Assembly: GCA_012031225.1 (NCBI GenBank)
Contig: JAAUTZ010000011.1
Location: 17,038 to 67,149 of the forward strand
DNA length: 50,112 nucleotides
Source of the DNA: Chloroflexaceae bacterium
GTDB lineage: Bacteria; Chloroflexota; Chloroflexia; Chloroflexales; Chloroflexaceae
Direction of reading: 5' to 3'
The position numbers and the translations under genes were made by a program. Position 1 is the stretch's first letter, and each line of letters starts with the position of its first letter. The notes beneath the pieces were generated by a model that was not told where the DNA came from, made no database searches, and was given only the letters and a program-made list of their open reading frames with translations. Positions 26,999-34,451 of the stretch are shown here, one piece after another.

Positions 26999-28237
26999 AT
27001 GAGCGTACCCAAGAAAACCAAGCCGACGGCTTCTGCTAGCCGCGCCCGCATGCTTGCCGTGTATGGCAAAGGCGGCATGGGCAAATCGTTTTTCACCACC
27101 AATTTGGTGAGCAAGCTCGCCTTGCTCAACAACCGCGTGCTGCAACTCGGCTGCGATCCCAAGCACGATAGCTGCAACGCCCTGTTTGGCGGGGCGAGCC
27201 TACCCACGCTTGGCGATACGTGGCGCGAATACAAAGAAGCTGGCCGCGAAGACCAACTCGCCGTGCAGGATGTGATCTTTAAGACCCAGATTATGGATGG
27301 GCAAGCGACGGTCTATGGCTGCGAGATCGGCGGGCCAGAAGTAGGGCGCGGGTGTGGCGGGCGCGGGATCACCTTCGGCTTTGACACGCTGGAGAAGTTT
27401 GGGCTGAGCAAGTGGAACCTGAACTATGTCGTGATGGACTTTCTGGGCGATGTCGTGTGCGGCGGCTTTGCCACCCCGCTCTCGCGCTCGCTGGCGGAAG
27501 AGGTGATTATCCTCTGCGGCAATGATCGCCAGAGCCTGTATGCCGCCAACAACATCGCCAGTGCCGCCAAGTATTTTGCCAGCATGGGCGGGCAGACGCG
27601 CTTGATTGGGCTGGTGGTCAACCGTGACGATGGCAGTGGGGTTGCCGATGAATTTGCGCGGCAGATCAACTTGCCGGTACTCGCCCACATCCCGCTGGAT
27701 CGGCGCATCCGTGAATTGGCCGACTCATTCTCGCTGGCTCTTGTGGATGAACGCTTCGATGCCATCTTCGATACGCTTGCCCGCCAGATCATCACCCGCA
27801 CCACCCCACACGTTGCGATGAGCGACGTAGTTCCGCTGGAGTATCCCGAGTTCTGCCGCGTGTTTGGCGCAGAAGAGCCAGACATTACGCCGACTGGAGC
27901 CAGTGCAGAGGAGCTATTTGATGGCCCGACCCGCCCAGTTATGCCCTTGATCAGCCTTGAGCCGCAGGGCTTGCCCGTGCATGCCGAGAGCCAGATGGAT
28001 GCTACCACCCGCGCTATCGTCAATCGCCTGAGCCGCGAGCTAGGTCTCTATGTGACGGAAGCCGACACCGACCCGAACAAGGGCTTGATGCTCACGATAG
28101 ATGGCAACAAGACGGTTTGCTTGGGCAACGAGAGCGAGATCGAGAGCAAGCTCGCCATCCTTGCCGCCCTGCACCAGAGCGGCGAACACTACACCTACGC
28201 CGACTTGCGCCGCCCCGCCGCCCCGATGTATCGCTAG
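26999..28237 (+). CDS. bchX: Chlorophyllide a reductase iron protein subunit X, with long C-terminal extension
   Basis: 412 residues. P-loop YGKGGMGKS at 22-30; 4Fe-4S ligand cysteines in RGCGGRGITFG (Cys119) and DVVCGGFATP (Cys154). The CGGRGI form identifies BchX rather than BchL or NifH. It passes electrons to BchYZ to reduce ring B of chlorophyllide. Neither bchY nor bchZ is in the window. The reductase fold should end near residue 280-330; the last 60 residues (from about 352) have a separate look, with a TIDGNKTVCLGNESEIESKL stretch and an ADLRRP end. A hairpin follows the stop. Start: ATG 26999, after AGGAGTGACTGAGC. Confidence 0.94.
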   Translation: MSVPKKTKPTASASRARMLAVYGKGGMGKSFFTTNLVSKLALLNNRVLQLGCDPKHDSCNALFGGASLPTLGDTWREYKEAGREDQLAVQDVIFKTQIMDGQATVYGCEIGGPEVGRGCGGRGITFGFDTLEKFGLSKWNLNYVVMDFLGDVVCGGFATPLSRSLAEEVIILCGNDRQSLYAANNIASAAKYFASMGGQTRLIGLVVNRDDGSGVADEFARQINLPVLAHIPLDRRIRELADSFSLALVDERFDAIFDTLARQIITRTTPHVAMSDVVPLEYPEFCRVFGAEEPDITPTGASAEELFDGPTRPVMPLISLEPQGLPVHAESQMDATTRAIVNRLSRELGLYVTEADTDPNKGLMLTIDGNKTVCLGNESEIESKLAILAALHQSGEHYTYADLRRPAAPMYR

Positions 28238-28279
28238 TCCGCAGCGTAGCTCAGCGATACGCGGGCAGGGTTGCTCACG

Positions 28280-28310
28280 GGCGAGCCGGATCTGGGAGAT
28301 CTGGCTCGCC
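28280..28310 (+). terminator. Hairpin terminator after bchX
   Basis: A 13-pair stem, GGCGAGCCGGATC (28280-28292) with GATCTGGCTCGCC (28298-28310), one G-U pair and a 5-base loop. It is followed by GCTTGGGTTT, a weak T-run. It separates the bch operon from modAB. Confidence 0.7.
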
Positions 28311-28342
28311 GCTTGGGTTTCCTCACCCCACCGAGAATGTGC

Positions 28343-28348
28343 TATACT
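28343..28348 (+). promoter_or_regulatory. Extended -10 promoter of modAB
   Basis: TGC-TATACT, 80 bases before modA; the -35 region (TTCCTC-like) is weak. Confidence 0.5.
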
Positions 28349-28428
28349 GTCACGAGGATCATATCGGGCGATTGCAACGCGCCTCACGAACAAGCTAACC
28401 CATGCTGAATAGAACCAATGAGGGCGCT

Positions 28429-29229
28429 ATGAAACACGGCTGGTTGACAGTTGTCGTTGTTCTTGCCGCCTACCTCGGCGGCTGTAGTGTCCCATCCGCG
28501 CCTACTTCACCAGCCAACGTGACGCTGACAGTTTCGGCTGGAGCCAACCTGACAGCCGTCTTTCAAGAGATTGGCAGCGTCTTCACAGAGCAGACGGGGA
28601 TTGGGGTAACCTTCAACTTCGGCTCAACCAGCAACCTCGCCCGGCAGATCGAGCAGGGCGCACCCGTAGATGTATTTGCCGCCGCCAATGAAGAGTCTAT
28701 CACCCAACTTAATGATGCTGGGCTGGTCATCCCCGATACGATTGCTCGCTATGCCATCGGACGCTTGACGCTGTGGACACGGGCCGCCAGCCCGCTCACC
28801 CTCACCAGCATTGCTGACCTAACCAACCCTAGCATCACCCGCATCGCCATCGCCAATCCTGAAACTGCGCCCTACGGTGTCGCCGCCCGCGAAGCACTCC
28901 AGACGGCGGGGCTGTGGGAGACTTTGCAACCTAAGCTGATCTTTGGCGAGAATATTGCCCAGACATTCCAGTATGCGGAGACGGGCAACGTAGATGTTGC
29001 GTTTGTTGCCCTCTCGCAGGGCATCGAAGCTGGCGACGCGGGCAACTGGCTGCTGCTACCCGACGATCTCCACAACCCCCTCAACCAAGCTCTTGCCGTT
29101 GTGCGGAGCACCCAACACGAAGCTGAGGCACGCCAGTTTGCCGCGTTTGTCAATAGCCCGACTGGGCGCGAGATGATGCGCCGCTATGGGTACATCTTAC
29201 CGGGCGAAGAGCTTGTCACCCAGCAATAG
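28429..29229 (+). CDS. modA: Molybdate ABC transporter substrate-binding lipoprotein
   Basis: 266 residues. Signal peptide with lipobox LGGC (Cys near residue 20) shows a lipid-anchored exported protein. Mature part has TVSAGANLTAVFQEIG, FNFGSTSNLARQIEQGAPVDVFAAA and IANPETAPYGVAAREAL, the standard ModA binding-site blocks. It captures molybdate or tungstate outside the membrane. ATG 28429 has GAGGG upstream. modB follows after 15 bases. No modC ATPase gene is present in the window. Confidence 0.94.
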   Translation: MKHGWLTVVVVLAAYLGGCSVPSAPTSPANVTLTVSAGANLTAVFQEIGSVFTEQTGIGVTFNFGSTSNLARQIEQGAPVDVFAAANEESITQLNDAGLVIPDTIARYAIGRLTLWTRAASPLTLTSIADLTNPSITRIAIANPETAPYGVAAREALQTAGLWETLQPKLIFGENIAQTFQYAETGNVDVAFVALSQGIEAGDAGNWLLLPDDLHNPLNQALAVVRSTQHEAEARQFAAFVNSPTGREMMRRYGYILPGEELVTQQ

Positions 29230-29244
29230 CACAGAAACGAGCGC

Positions 29245-29898
29245 ATGATCTGGTCTGCCTTCTGGCTCTCGCTCCAAGTCACCAGCACTGCTACGCTTGG
29301 CATCATCATCATCGGGTTGCCCCTTGCGCTCCTCTTAGCGCGGCAGCAGTTTCGTGGCAAGCTCATTCTCGAAACCCTGCTCAACCTGCCGCTTGTGCTA
29401 CCCCCCACCGTCATCGGCTACTACCTCCTGCTCACGCTAGGGCGGAGTAGCCCAATCTATAGCAGCTTGCGCCTCGACCTGCTGTTTACGTGGCAGGCGG
29501 CAGCAATCGCGGCGATGGTGGTGGGGCTGCCATTGATGGTGCAGACAGCCCGCGCCGCCTTCGAGGAAGTGGACCGCGAGGTGGAAGCTGCCGCTCGCCT
29601 CGATGGGGCGGCAGGCTGGCAGGTGTGGTGGTATATTACCCTGCCCCTTGCCCAGCGGGGTATCCTCGCCGGGCTGATCCTCAGCTCGGCGCGGGCACTC
29701 GGCGAATTTGGCGCAACCCTCATGGTGGCGGGCAATATCCCCGGCCGCACGCAAACGATGCCACTCGCAATCTACGACGCGATCCAAGCCCGCCGCTACG
29801 CCGATGCCCAGATTATGGTGGTGGTGATGACCGGGCTAGCCTTCGCATCGTTGTGGCTGATCTACCGCTTAGGGGCTACTCCCGCCCGCCGCCTGTGA
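29245..29898 (+). CDS. modB: Molybdate ABC transporter permease
   Basis: 217 residues with about five membrane helices. The EAA loop EAAARLDGAAGWQVWWYITLPLA contacts the ATPase; ARALGEFGATLMVAGNIPGRTQTMPLAIY is typical of ModB. Co-transcribed with modA. The ATPase must come from elsewhere, since the next gene is a small membrane protein and then bchI. Confidence 0.94.
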   Translation: MIWSAFWLSLQVTSTATLGIIIIGLPLALLLARQQFRGKLILETLLNLPLVLPPTVIGYYLLLTLGRSSPIYSSLRLDLLFTWQAAAIAAMVVGLPLMVQTARAAFEEVDREVEAAARLDGAAGWQVWWYITLPLAQRGILAGLILSSARALGEFGATLMVAGNIPGRTQTMPLAIYDAIQARRYADAQIMVVVMTGLAFASLWLIYRLGATPARRL

Positions 29899-29942
29899 AA
29901 AATCATAGCATGTTACCCCTATGCGAATATTGCAGGCTGTGG

Positions 29943-29948
29943 TACAAT
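29943..29948 (+). promoter_or_regulatory. Possible extended -10 before the small membrane protein
   Basis: TGG-TACAAT, 98 bases before ATG 30046; no good -35 at 17 bp. Confidence 0.4.
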
Positions 29949-30045
29949 GGGAGAAAGAAGTTCATATACATTAAGAAAAAGACGTAGGGAGCAAAAGAGC
30001 GGCAAGGCATCCCCCGCTCATTGCGCTAGAAGCAGGAGTTTTGGT

Positions 30046-30243
30046 ATGGAACTGACACAGGCAATCGGCCCAATTACGCCCAATTTTCTGTGCTGGACAT
30101 CATTGGTTGTGACTGTCGTAGCGTTGGTGGTGAGCTTCTACTTTACCAACATCACCGCCTATGCCGCCAAGCTGCGCGGAGGCAAGCGCAAGCCCACCTC
30201 TGGCAGTGCCATCGGGCGGCCACTCTCCGGCAAGCACGAGTAG
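30046..30243 (+). CDS. Small single-span membrane protein of unknown function
   Basis: 65 residues from ATG 30046, which has GCAGGAG seven bases upstream; a longer open frame from 29947 has no support. One hydrophobic helix (about residues 14-34, CWTSLVVTVVALVVSFYF) is followed by a basic tail KLRGGKRKP, which predicts N-out, C-in topology. I recognise no family. It lies between modB and bchI, with a strong hairpin between its stop and bchI. Association with pigment synthesis is suggested only by position. Confidence 0.65.
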   Translation: MELTQAIGPITPNFLCWTSLVVTVVALVVSFYFTNITAYAAKLRGGKRKPTSGSAIGRPLSGKHE

Positions 30244-30268
30244 TTTGGGGTATATTAGCACACGGAGA

Positions 30269-30310
30269 TTGACCTCAGCCTGCGGGCCCAATCAGCCCGG
30301 CTGAGGTCAA
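30269..30310 (+). terminator. Large hairpin between the small membrane gene and bchI
   Basis: Outer 12-pair stem TTGACCTCAGCC (30269-30280) with GGCTGAGGTCAA (30299-30310); an inner CGGGC/GCCCG pairing closes a 7-base loop. No T-run follows. It may be a weak terminator, an attenuator for bchI or a protein-binding palindrome. Confidence 0.6.
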
Positions 30311-30333
30311 TGTGGGTGTGATCTGGTTTGGTG

Positions 30334-31431
30334 ATGATGCATACACCTGAAGCGCACCCCGCCGAAGCGGACGTGCCAAGTTTACCTGTGCCAAGCAGCG
30401 GCAATCACCCGTTTCCTTTCGTGGCGATTGTTGGGCAAGAAGAACTGAAGCTCGCCCTTTTGCTGTGCGTGGTTGATCCAGCGATTGGCGGCGTGATGGT
30501 GATGGGCCATCGCGGTACCGCCAAATCTACCGCTGTGCGGGCCCTTGCGGCTCTGCTCCCACCGATCAAAGCCGTTGCGGGCTGCCCTTACAACTGCGCC
30601 CCCGAACATCCCGCCGGGCTGTGCGATCAGTGCCAGCCCAGCAATGGCCCGCGCCCCAAACGGCTGCACGGTGCAACTGCGCTCGTACCCGTCGTAGACC
30701 TGCCGCTCGGCGCAACCGAAGACCGCATCTGCGGCACGCTCGATATTGAGCAAGCCCTCACGCAAGGCGTGCAAGCCTTTGCGCCCGGCTTGCTGGCCCG
30801 CGCCAATCACGGCTTCCTCTACATTGATGAAGTCAATCTACTCGAAGACCATCTGGTGGATGTCCTGCTTGACGTAGCCGCCAGTGGCGTGAACGTCGTT
30901 GAGCGCGAAGGCATCAGCATCCGCCACCCCGCCCGCTTTGTGCTGGTGGGCAGTGGCAACCCCGAAGAGGGCGATCTGCGCCCCCAATTGCTGGATCGGT
31001 TTGGCTTGCACGCCCGCATTCTCACGATCACCGATGTTGCCCAGCGCGTCGAGATCGTGCGCCGCCGCCGTGCCTACGATGCTGATCCCGCCGCTTTTGG
31101 CGCGGCGTGGGAGAAGCCCCAAGCCAAGCTGCAACGCCAGATCAAAGCCGCCCGCAAACGCCTGCCCAGCGTCACCTTGCCCGATGATCTCCTGTTTCAG
31201 ATTGCCGAGCTGTGTGTCAAGCTAGAGATAGACGGGCATCGCGGCGAGCTAACGATCAGCCGCACGGCCACCGCCCTCGCCGCCTTCGAGGGGCGCGATA
31301 CCACGAGTATCGAGGATGTGCGCCGCGTGGCGATCCTTGCACTGCGCCACCGCCTCCGCAAAGACCCGCTCGAAATGCAGGATGATGATGAACGCATCCG
31401 GCAGGTAGTCGTCGAGTTGCTAGGGGCGTAG
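30334..31431 (+). CDS. bchI: Magnesium chelatase ATPase subunit I
   Basis: 365 residues from ATG 30334 (TTG or GTG just upstream and an adjacent ATG are also in frame). AAA+ ATPase: Walker A GHRGTAKST at 58-66, the BchI insertion AGCPYNCAPEHPAGLCDQC, VVDLPLGATEDRICGTLDIE, Walker B FLYIDEVNLLEDH and sensor GSGNPEEGDLRPQLLDRFG. With BchD and BchH it inserts Mg into protoporphyrin IX, the first committed step of bacteriochlorophyll synthesis. bchD and bchH are not here. No strong ribosome site is seen before the start. Confidence 0.95.
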   Translation: MMHTPEAHPAEADVPSLPVPSSGNHPFPFVAIVGQEELKLALLLCVVDPAIGGVMVMGHRGTAKSTAVRALAALLPPIKAVAGCPYNCAPEHPAGLCDQCQPSNGPRPKRLHGATALVPVVDLPLGATEDRICGTLDIEQALTQGVQAFAPGLLARANHGFLYIDEVNLLEDHLVDVLLDVAASGVNVVEREGISIRHPARFVLVGSGNPEEGDLRPQLLDRFGLHARILTITDVAQRVEIVRRRRAYDADPAAFGAAWEKPQAKLQRQIKAARKRLPSVTLPDDLLFQIAELCVKLEIDGHRGELTISRTATALAAFEGRDTTSIEDVRRVAILALRHRLRKDPLEMQDDDERIRQVVVELLGA

Positions 31432-31513
31432 GGGCTGAGTGATCGGGGGCAACGTGCTGCTAGCGGTGCAGGCGGGCGCAATCGCATAATCGCTACGTCT
31501 CTGAAAATGGGGC

Positions 31514-31542
31514 TTGCATTCCCCCGAACTATGTGCTATCAT
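31514..31542 (+). promoter_or_regulatory. Promoter of tRNA-Phe
   Basis: TTGCAT (31514-31519), 17 bases, then TATCAT (31537-31542) with a TGC extended -10. Transcription would start near 31549, about 20 bases before the tRNA. Confidence 0.72.
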
Positions 31543-31567
31543 AACGTGGTGTAATTTTGGTGTCTCT

Positions 31568-31643
31568 GCCACGGTAGCTCAGTTGGTAGAGCACAGCTCT
31601 GAAAAAGCTGGGGTCATCGGTTCGAGCCCGATCTGTGGCACCA
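31568..31643 (+). tRNA. tRNA-Phe (anticodon GAA)
   Basis: 76 bases with encoded CCA. The acceptor stem pairs GCCACGG with CTGTGGC (one G-U). D-arm GCTCAGTTGGTAGAGC. Anticodon stem CAGCT/AGCTG closes the loop CTGAAAA, giving GAA. T-arm has GGTTCGAGCC. It has its own promoter and terminator. Confidence 0.97.
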
Positions 31644-31650
31644 CTGCACT

Positions 31651-31679
31651 GCGAGGTCTCTGTAAGACCTCGCTTTTTT
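31651..31679 (+). terminator. Intrinsic terminator of tRNA-Phe
   Basis: Perfect 9-bp stem GCGAGGTCT / AGACCTCGC around a 5-base loop, followed by TTTTTT. This is the clearest intrinsic terminator in the window. Confidence 0.95.
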
Positions 31680-31761
31680 ATCACATCGTAGCACCTCAAT
31701 GACCCACCTTTGCCACCCGCCCCCTGCAATAGCCACGCGAACATTGCCCCCTTCTATCCAA

Positions 31762-31790
31762 TTGCGTAGCCTGTCGCAGTGTGCTATAGT
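31762..31790 (+). promoter_or_regulatory. Promoter of recO
   Basis: TTGCGT (31762-31767), 17 bases, TATAGT (31785-31790) with TGC before the -10. Confidence 0.7.
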
Positions 31791-31894
31791 AAAGTACATG
31801 GGGACAACGGGCGCGTGCCCTACTTTTCCTGAGTGTGCGAAACAGACCATGTTATCCCACCCGCTCGTGTATCGGCGGGGTGGCGGCAACCGGT

Positions 31895-32677
31895 ATGCGT
31901 GACCGAATCTACCGAACTGAGGCTCTCATTTTGCGTCGCACCGATGTTGGTGAAGCTGACCGCGTATTGCTGATTGCAACGCCACGCGGCAAGCAGCGCA
32001 TCGTGGCTCGCGGGGTGCGGAAAACGACGAGCCGCCTTGCTGGTGGGGTAGAGCTATTCACCCATGTGACCCTGCTGCTCGCCATCGGGCGCAATCTCGA
32101 TATTGTCACCCAAGCGCACGTCCTCACGGCACTGCATGGCGTGCGCGGCAGCCTCGAACGGCTCAGTTGCGCCTATTACATGGCCGAGCTGTATGATGCG
32201 CTTGTGCAGGGCGAGCTAGAACAACCGGCCTTCTTTCGCTTGCTGGTGCAGGCCTTAGAAGCCCTCGATAGCACCAACAATAGCGATCTGGTGCTCCGGG
32301 CCTACGAACTCCGGATGCTGCACTGTGCTGGCTATCGCCCCCAACTTCATCGCTGTGTGATCACCCAAGAGCCGCTCGGCGAACATGCCCACAGCTTCAG
32401 CCCTACGCTTGGGGGCATGCTCAGCCCGGCCCAACGTCATGCTGATCGGTACGCCATTGAGCTGAGCCTGTCCGCCTTCAAGCTGTTGCGCTTTTTGCAG
32501 CAGCAGCCTTTCAGTGCCCTCGAACGGCTCAATATCTCGGATGCAGTGCGCGCCGAAGTAGCGGCTCTGCTGCGTGTCTATCTGCGCCAATTCCTTGAGC
32601 GCGATTTGAAAACGATCCCCTTTCTGGCAGCGTTGCAAACGGCGGAGTCGCCACGAGAAGAAGCTAACCTACCCTAA
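31895..32677 (+). CDS. recO: DNA repair protein RecO
   Basis: 260 residues. The N-terminal OB-fold starts YRTEALILRRTDVGEADRVLLIATPRGKQRIVARGVRK, a RecO hallmark; the helical C-terminal domain follows. The zinc-finger cysteines present in many RecO proteins are largely missing: only one Cys (HRCVITQEPLG) remains before the conserved FSPTLGGMLS segment. RecO anneals DNA and helps load RecA with RecR. An upstream in-frame ATG at 31835 is possible but ATG 31895 matches the family start. It may be transcribed with the next two genes. Confidence 0.92.
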   Translation: MRDRIYRTEALILRRTDVGEADRVLLIATPRGKQRIVARGVRKTTSRLAGGVELFTHVTLLLAIGRNLDIVTQAHVLTALHGVRGSLERLSCAYYMAELYDALVQGELEQPAFFRLLVQALEALDSTNNSDLVLRAYELRMLHCAGYRPQLHRCVITQEPLGEHAHSFSPTLGGMLSPAQRHADRYAIELSLSAFKLLRFLQQQPFSALERLNISDAVRAEVAALLRVYLRQFLERDLKTIPFLAALQTAESPREEANLP

Positions 32678-32746
32678 AAAGTACCGAGCGCACCCAATCG
32701 TTTACGATCTGTTTGATGCCGTCAAGGGCAGAAAGGATCACGAAAC

Positions 32747-33442
32747 ATGGCTGAAACCAACCGGCTCCCTGATCTCCAAAACGCGGAGCAACTGATCTAC
32801 AAAACCCGTCAACACGTCCTCGTGCCATTAAGCCAATTTCTGTCCGGCTTGGCTCTTGTGGGGTTGCTGGTGGCAGCCGGATTGGCCGCCCGCGCCTTTG
32901 GCGATCAGCGCGTCTTCTACCTGCCCGCCAGCCAAGTCATTCTCGGCTCAACTTCGCTGATCAGTCTGTTTGTAGTTGCCAATCTGGGCTGGGGCTATAT
33001 GCAGTGGCGGGCGGGCTGCTATGCGATCACCGACCAACGCCTGCTGCACATCAGTGGGGTGCTTCAGCCGCAGGTCAATGCAGTGCCCCTCGATCAGGTG
33101 CGGGCGATCCAGATTGAGCAGGCGTGGCTCGGACGCATGGCGGGCTTTGGCAATCTCTCGATAGATACCATTGCCCATACGGCTGAACTCGTGCTGGAGT
33201 ATGTGCCCCAGCCGCACCAGATGCAGCAGGCATTCCTTGAAGCCCGCCAGCAGATACAGTACGGCTATGGCTATCTCGATACGATGCCGACGCTGCCTGA
33301 GCCGGGCCTAGGCGTGCCAGTCGGCGGGGATGTGCAGCACACGCTCAACGAACTGGCGCACTTGCGAGATCGCGGGATTCTTTCATTGGCAGAATTTGAG
33401 GCGCGGAAACGCGAATTGCTCAACCGCCCGCACCCTCAGTAG
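32747..33442 (+). CDS. Membrane protein with bacterial PH domain and C-terminal SHOCT motif
   Basis: 231 residues. Two hydrophobic helices (about 26-49 and 63-85) are followed by a bacterial PH-like domain containing CYAITDQRLLHISGVLQPQVNAVPLDQVRAIQIEQAWLGR. The end, LNELAHLRDRGILSLAEFEARKREL, is a SHOCT short helical motif, often found at protein tails and thought to aid oligomerisation. Its role is unknown. It lies 69 bases after recO and 41 before the phosphorylase, so co-transcription is plausible. Confidence 0.85.
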   Translation: MAETNRLPDLQNAEQLIYKTRQHVLVPLSQFLSGLALVGLLVAAGLAARAFGDQRVFYLPASQVILGSTSLISLFVVANLGWGYMQWRAGCYAITDQRLLHISGVLQPQVNAVPLDQVRAIQIEQAWLGRMAGFGNLSIDTIAHTAELVLEYVPQPHQMQQAFLEARQQIQYGYGYLDTMPTLPEPGLGVPVGGDVQHTLNELAHLRDRGILSLAEFEARKRELLNRPHPQ

Positions 33443-33483
33443 GACCAGTCGGATCAGCCGGAGCAATAGGATAGGAGTATGGC

Positions 33484-34317
33484 TTGGACGGATCATTGCG
33501 CGAACAGCTTGCTGTCGCCAAAGCTGCACTTGCGGATCGGATCAGCATCAATCCGCGGGTGGGCATCATTCTCGGCTCTGGGCTAGGCACAGCAACGGAT
33601 GCGCTCGAAGCCGCCCAGATCATCCCCTATCGTGAAATTCCCGGCTTTGCCGTGCCGGCCGTAGCAGGCCATCGCGGCGAGCTTGCCGTTGGCTATCTGG
33701 CGGGGCAACCGGTTGCTGCATTGCGCGGGCGGTTCCACTACTACGAAGGCTACAGTATGCAGCAGGTGGCGTTTCCAGTGCAGCTGTTGCACGCGCTCGG
33801 CTGCACCACCCTGATCGTCACCAATGCGGCGGGCGGCTTGCACAACACATGGCAGGTAGGCGATCTGATGCTGATCGTCAATCATATCGGCTTCCCGACC
33901 CTTGCCGGTGCTAGCCCCCTGCGCGGGGCGAATGACGACAGCCTCGGCCTACGGTTTCCGCCCATGCTGCACCCCTACGATAGCGCACTGAGCCAGCTGG
34001 CAATCGCGGCGGCGGCGCACCTCGACATCCCCTTGCGGCAGGGGGTCTACGTCATGGTTGGCGGGCCTTCGTTTGAGACCGCCGCCGAGTTGCGGATGCT
34101 GCGGGTGATCGGCGGCGATGCCGTCGGCATGTCCACCGTGCCCGAAGTGATTGCCGCCCGCCATTTGGGGATGCGTGTGCTTGCCTTCTCACTGATTACC
34201 AACCTTGCCGTGCCGGCTGGCATCGCCGCTGATCACGCTGATGTGATGGATGCGGGCGTGGCGGCGGGACCATGCATGCAAGCCTTACTGCAAGCCATCC
34301 TTGCCCAGATGGAATAG
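33484..34317 (+). CDS. Purine nucleoside phosphorylase (trimeric type)
   Basis: 277 residues. Motifs of the PNP/MTAP family: VGIILGSGLGTATD, VAGHRGELAVG (phosphate-binding His), RFHYYEGYSMQQV, TNAAGGL, MVGGPSFETAAELRMLRVIGGDAVGMSTVPE and SLITNLA, with Asn in the purine-binding position favouring 6-oxopurines. It cleaves purine nucleosides with phosphate for salvage. The start is TTG at 33484: TAGGAG is six bases before it, while the nearby ATG at 33479 is in another frame. Confidence 0.93.
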   Translation: MDGSLREQLAVAKAALADRISINPRVGIILGSGLGTATDALEAAQIIPYREIPGFAVPAVAGHRGELAVGYLAGQPVAALRGRFHYYEGYSMQQVAFPVQLLHALGCTTLIVTNAAGGLHNTWQVGDLMLIVNHIGFPTLAGASPLRGANDDSLGLRFPPMLHPYDSALSQLAIAAAAHLDIPLRQGVYVMVGGPSFETAAELRMLRVIGGDAVGMSTVPEVIAARHLGMRVLAFSLITNLAVPAGIAADHADVMDAGVAAGPCMQALLQAILAQME

Positions 34318-34368
34318 AATGTATGGAGGAGCCGCGCAGCCAATGGGCGGTGGCGCAGGGTCGCGCTA

Positions 34369-34440
34369 CCTGATCCCTAACACCCGACACCTGATCCCTA
34401 ACACCCGACACCTGATCCCTAACACCCGACACCTAGAAAG
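34369..34440. repeat. Three tandem 21-bp direct repeats
   Basis: Three identical 21-base units start at 34369, 34390 and 34411; each contains CCTGATCCCTAACACCCGAC. A fourth begins with CCTA. On the other strand the words read GTCGGGTGTTAGGGATCAGG, matching TAGGGATCAGGTAGCG at 10690 and the 48541 tract. It sits directly upstream of the oxidoreductase start. Confidence 0.95.
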
Positions 34441-34451
34441 AACCAACCGCA

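Noticed and set aside
26174-27166. 330-codon minus-strand frame over bchC and the start of bchX
   Set aside because: Lies antisense to two conserved genes and spans their gap; no ribosome site and no recognisable domain.
26999-28237. BchL or NifH instead of BchX
   Set aside because: The CGGRGI context of the first cluster cysteine and the neighbourhood with bchF and bchC fit BchX.
31529-31744. 71-codon minus-strand frame over the tRNA
   Set aside because: It is antisense to tRNA-Phe and its terminator; typical spurious prediction.
34369-34440. CRISPR array
   Set aside because: Three 21-bp units follow each other without spacers; this is a plain tandem repeat and no cas gene is present.
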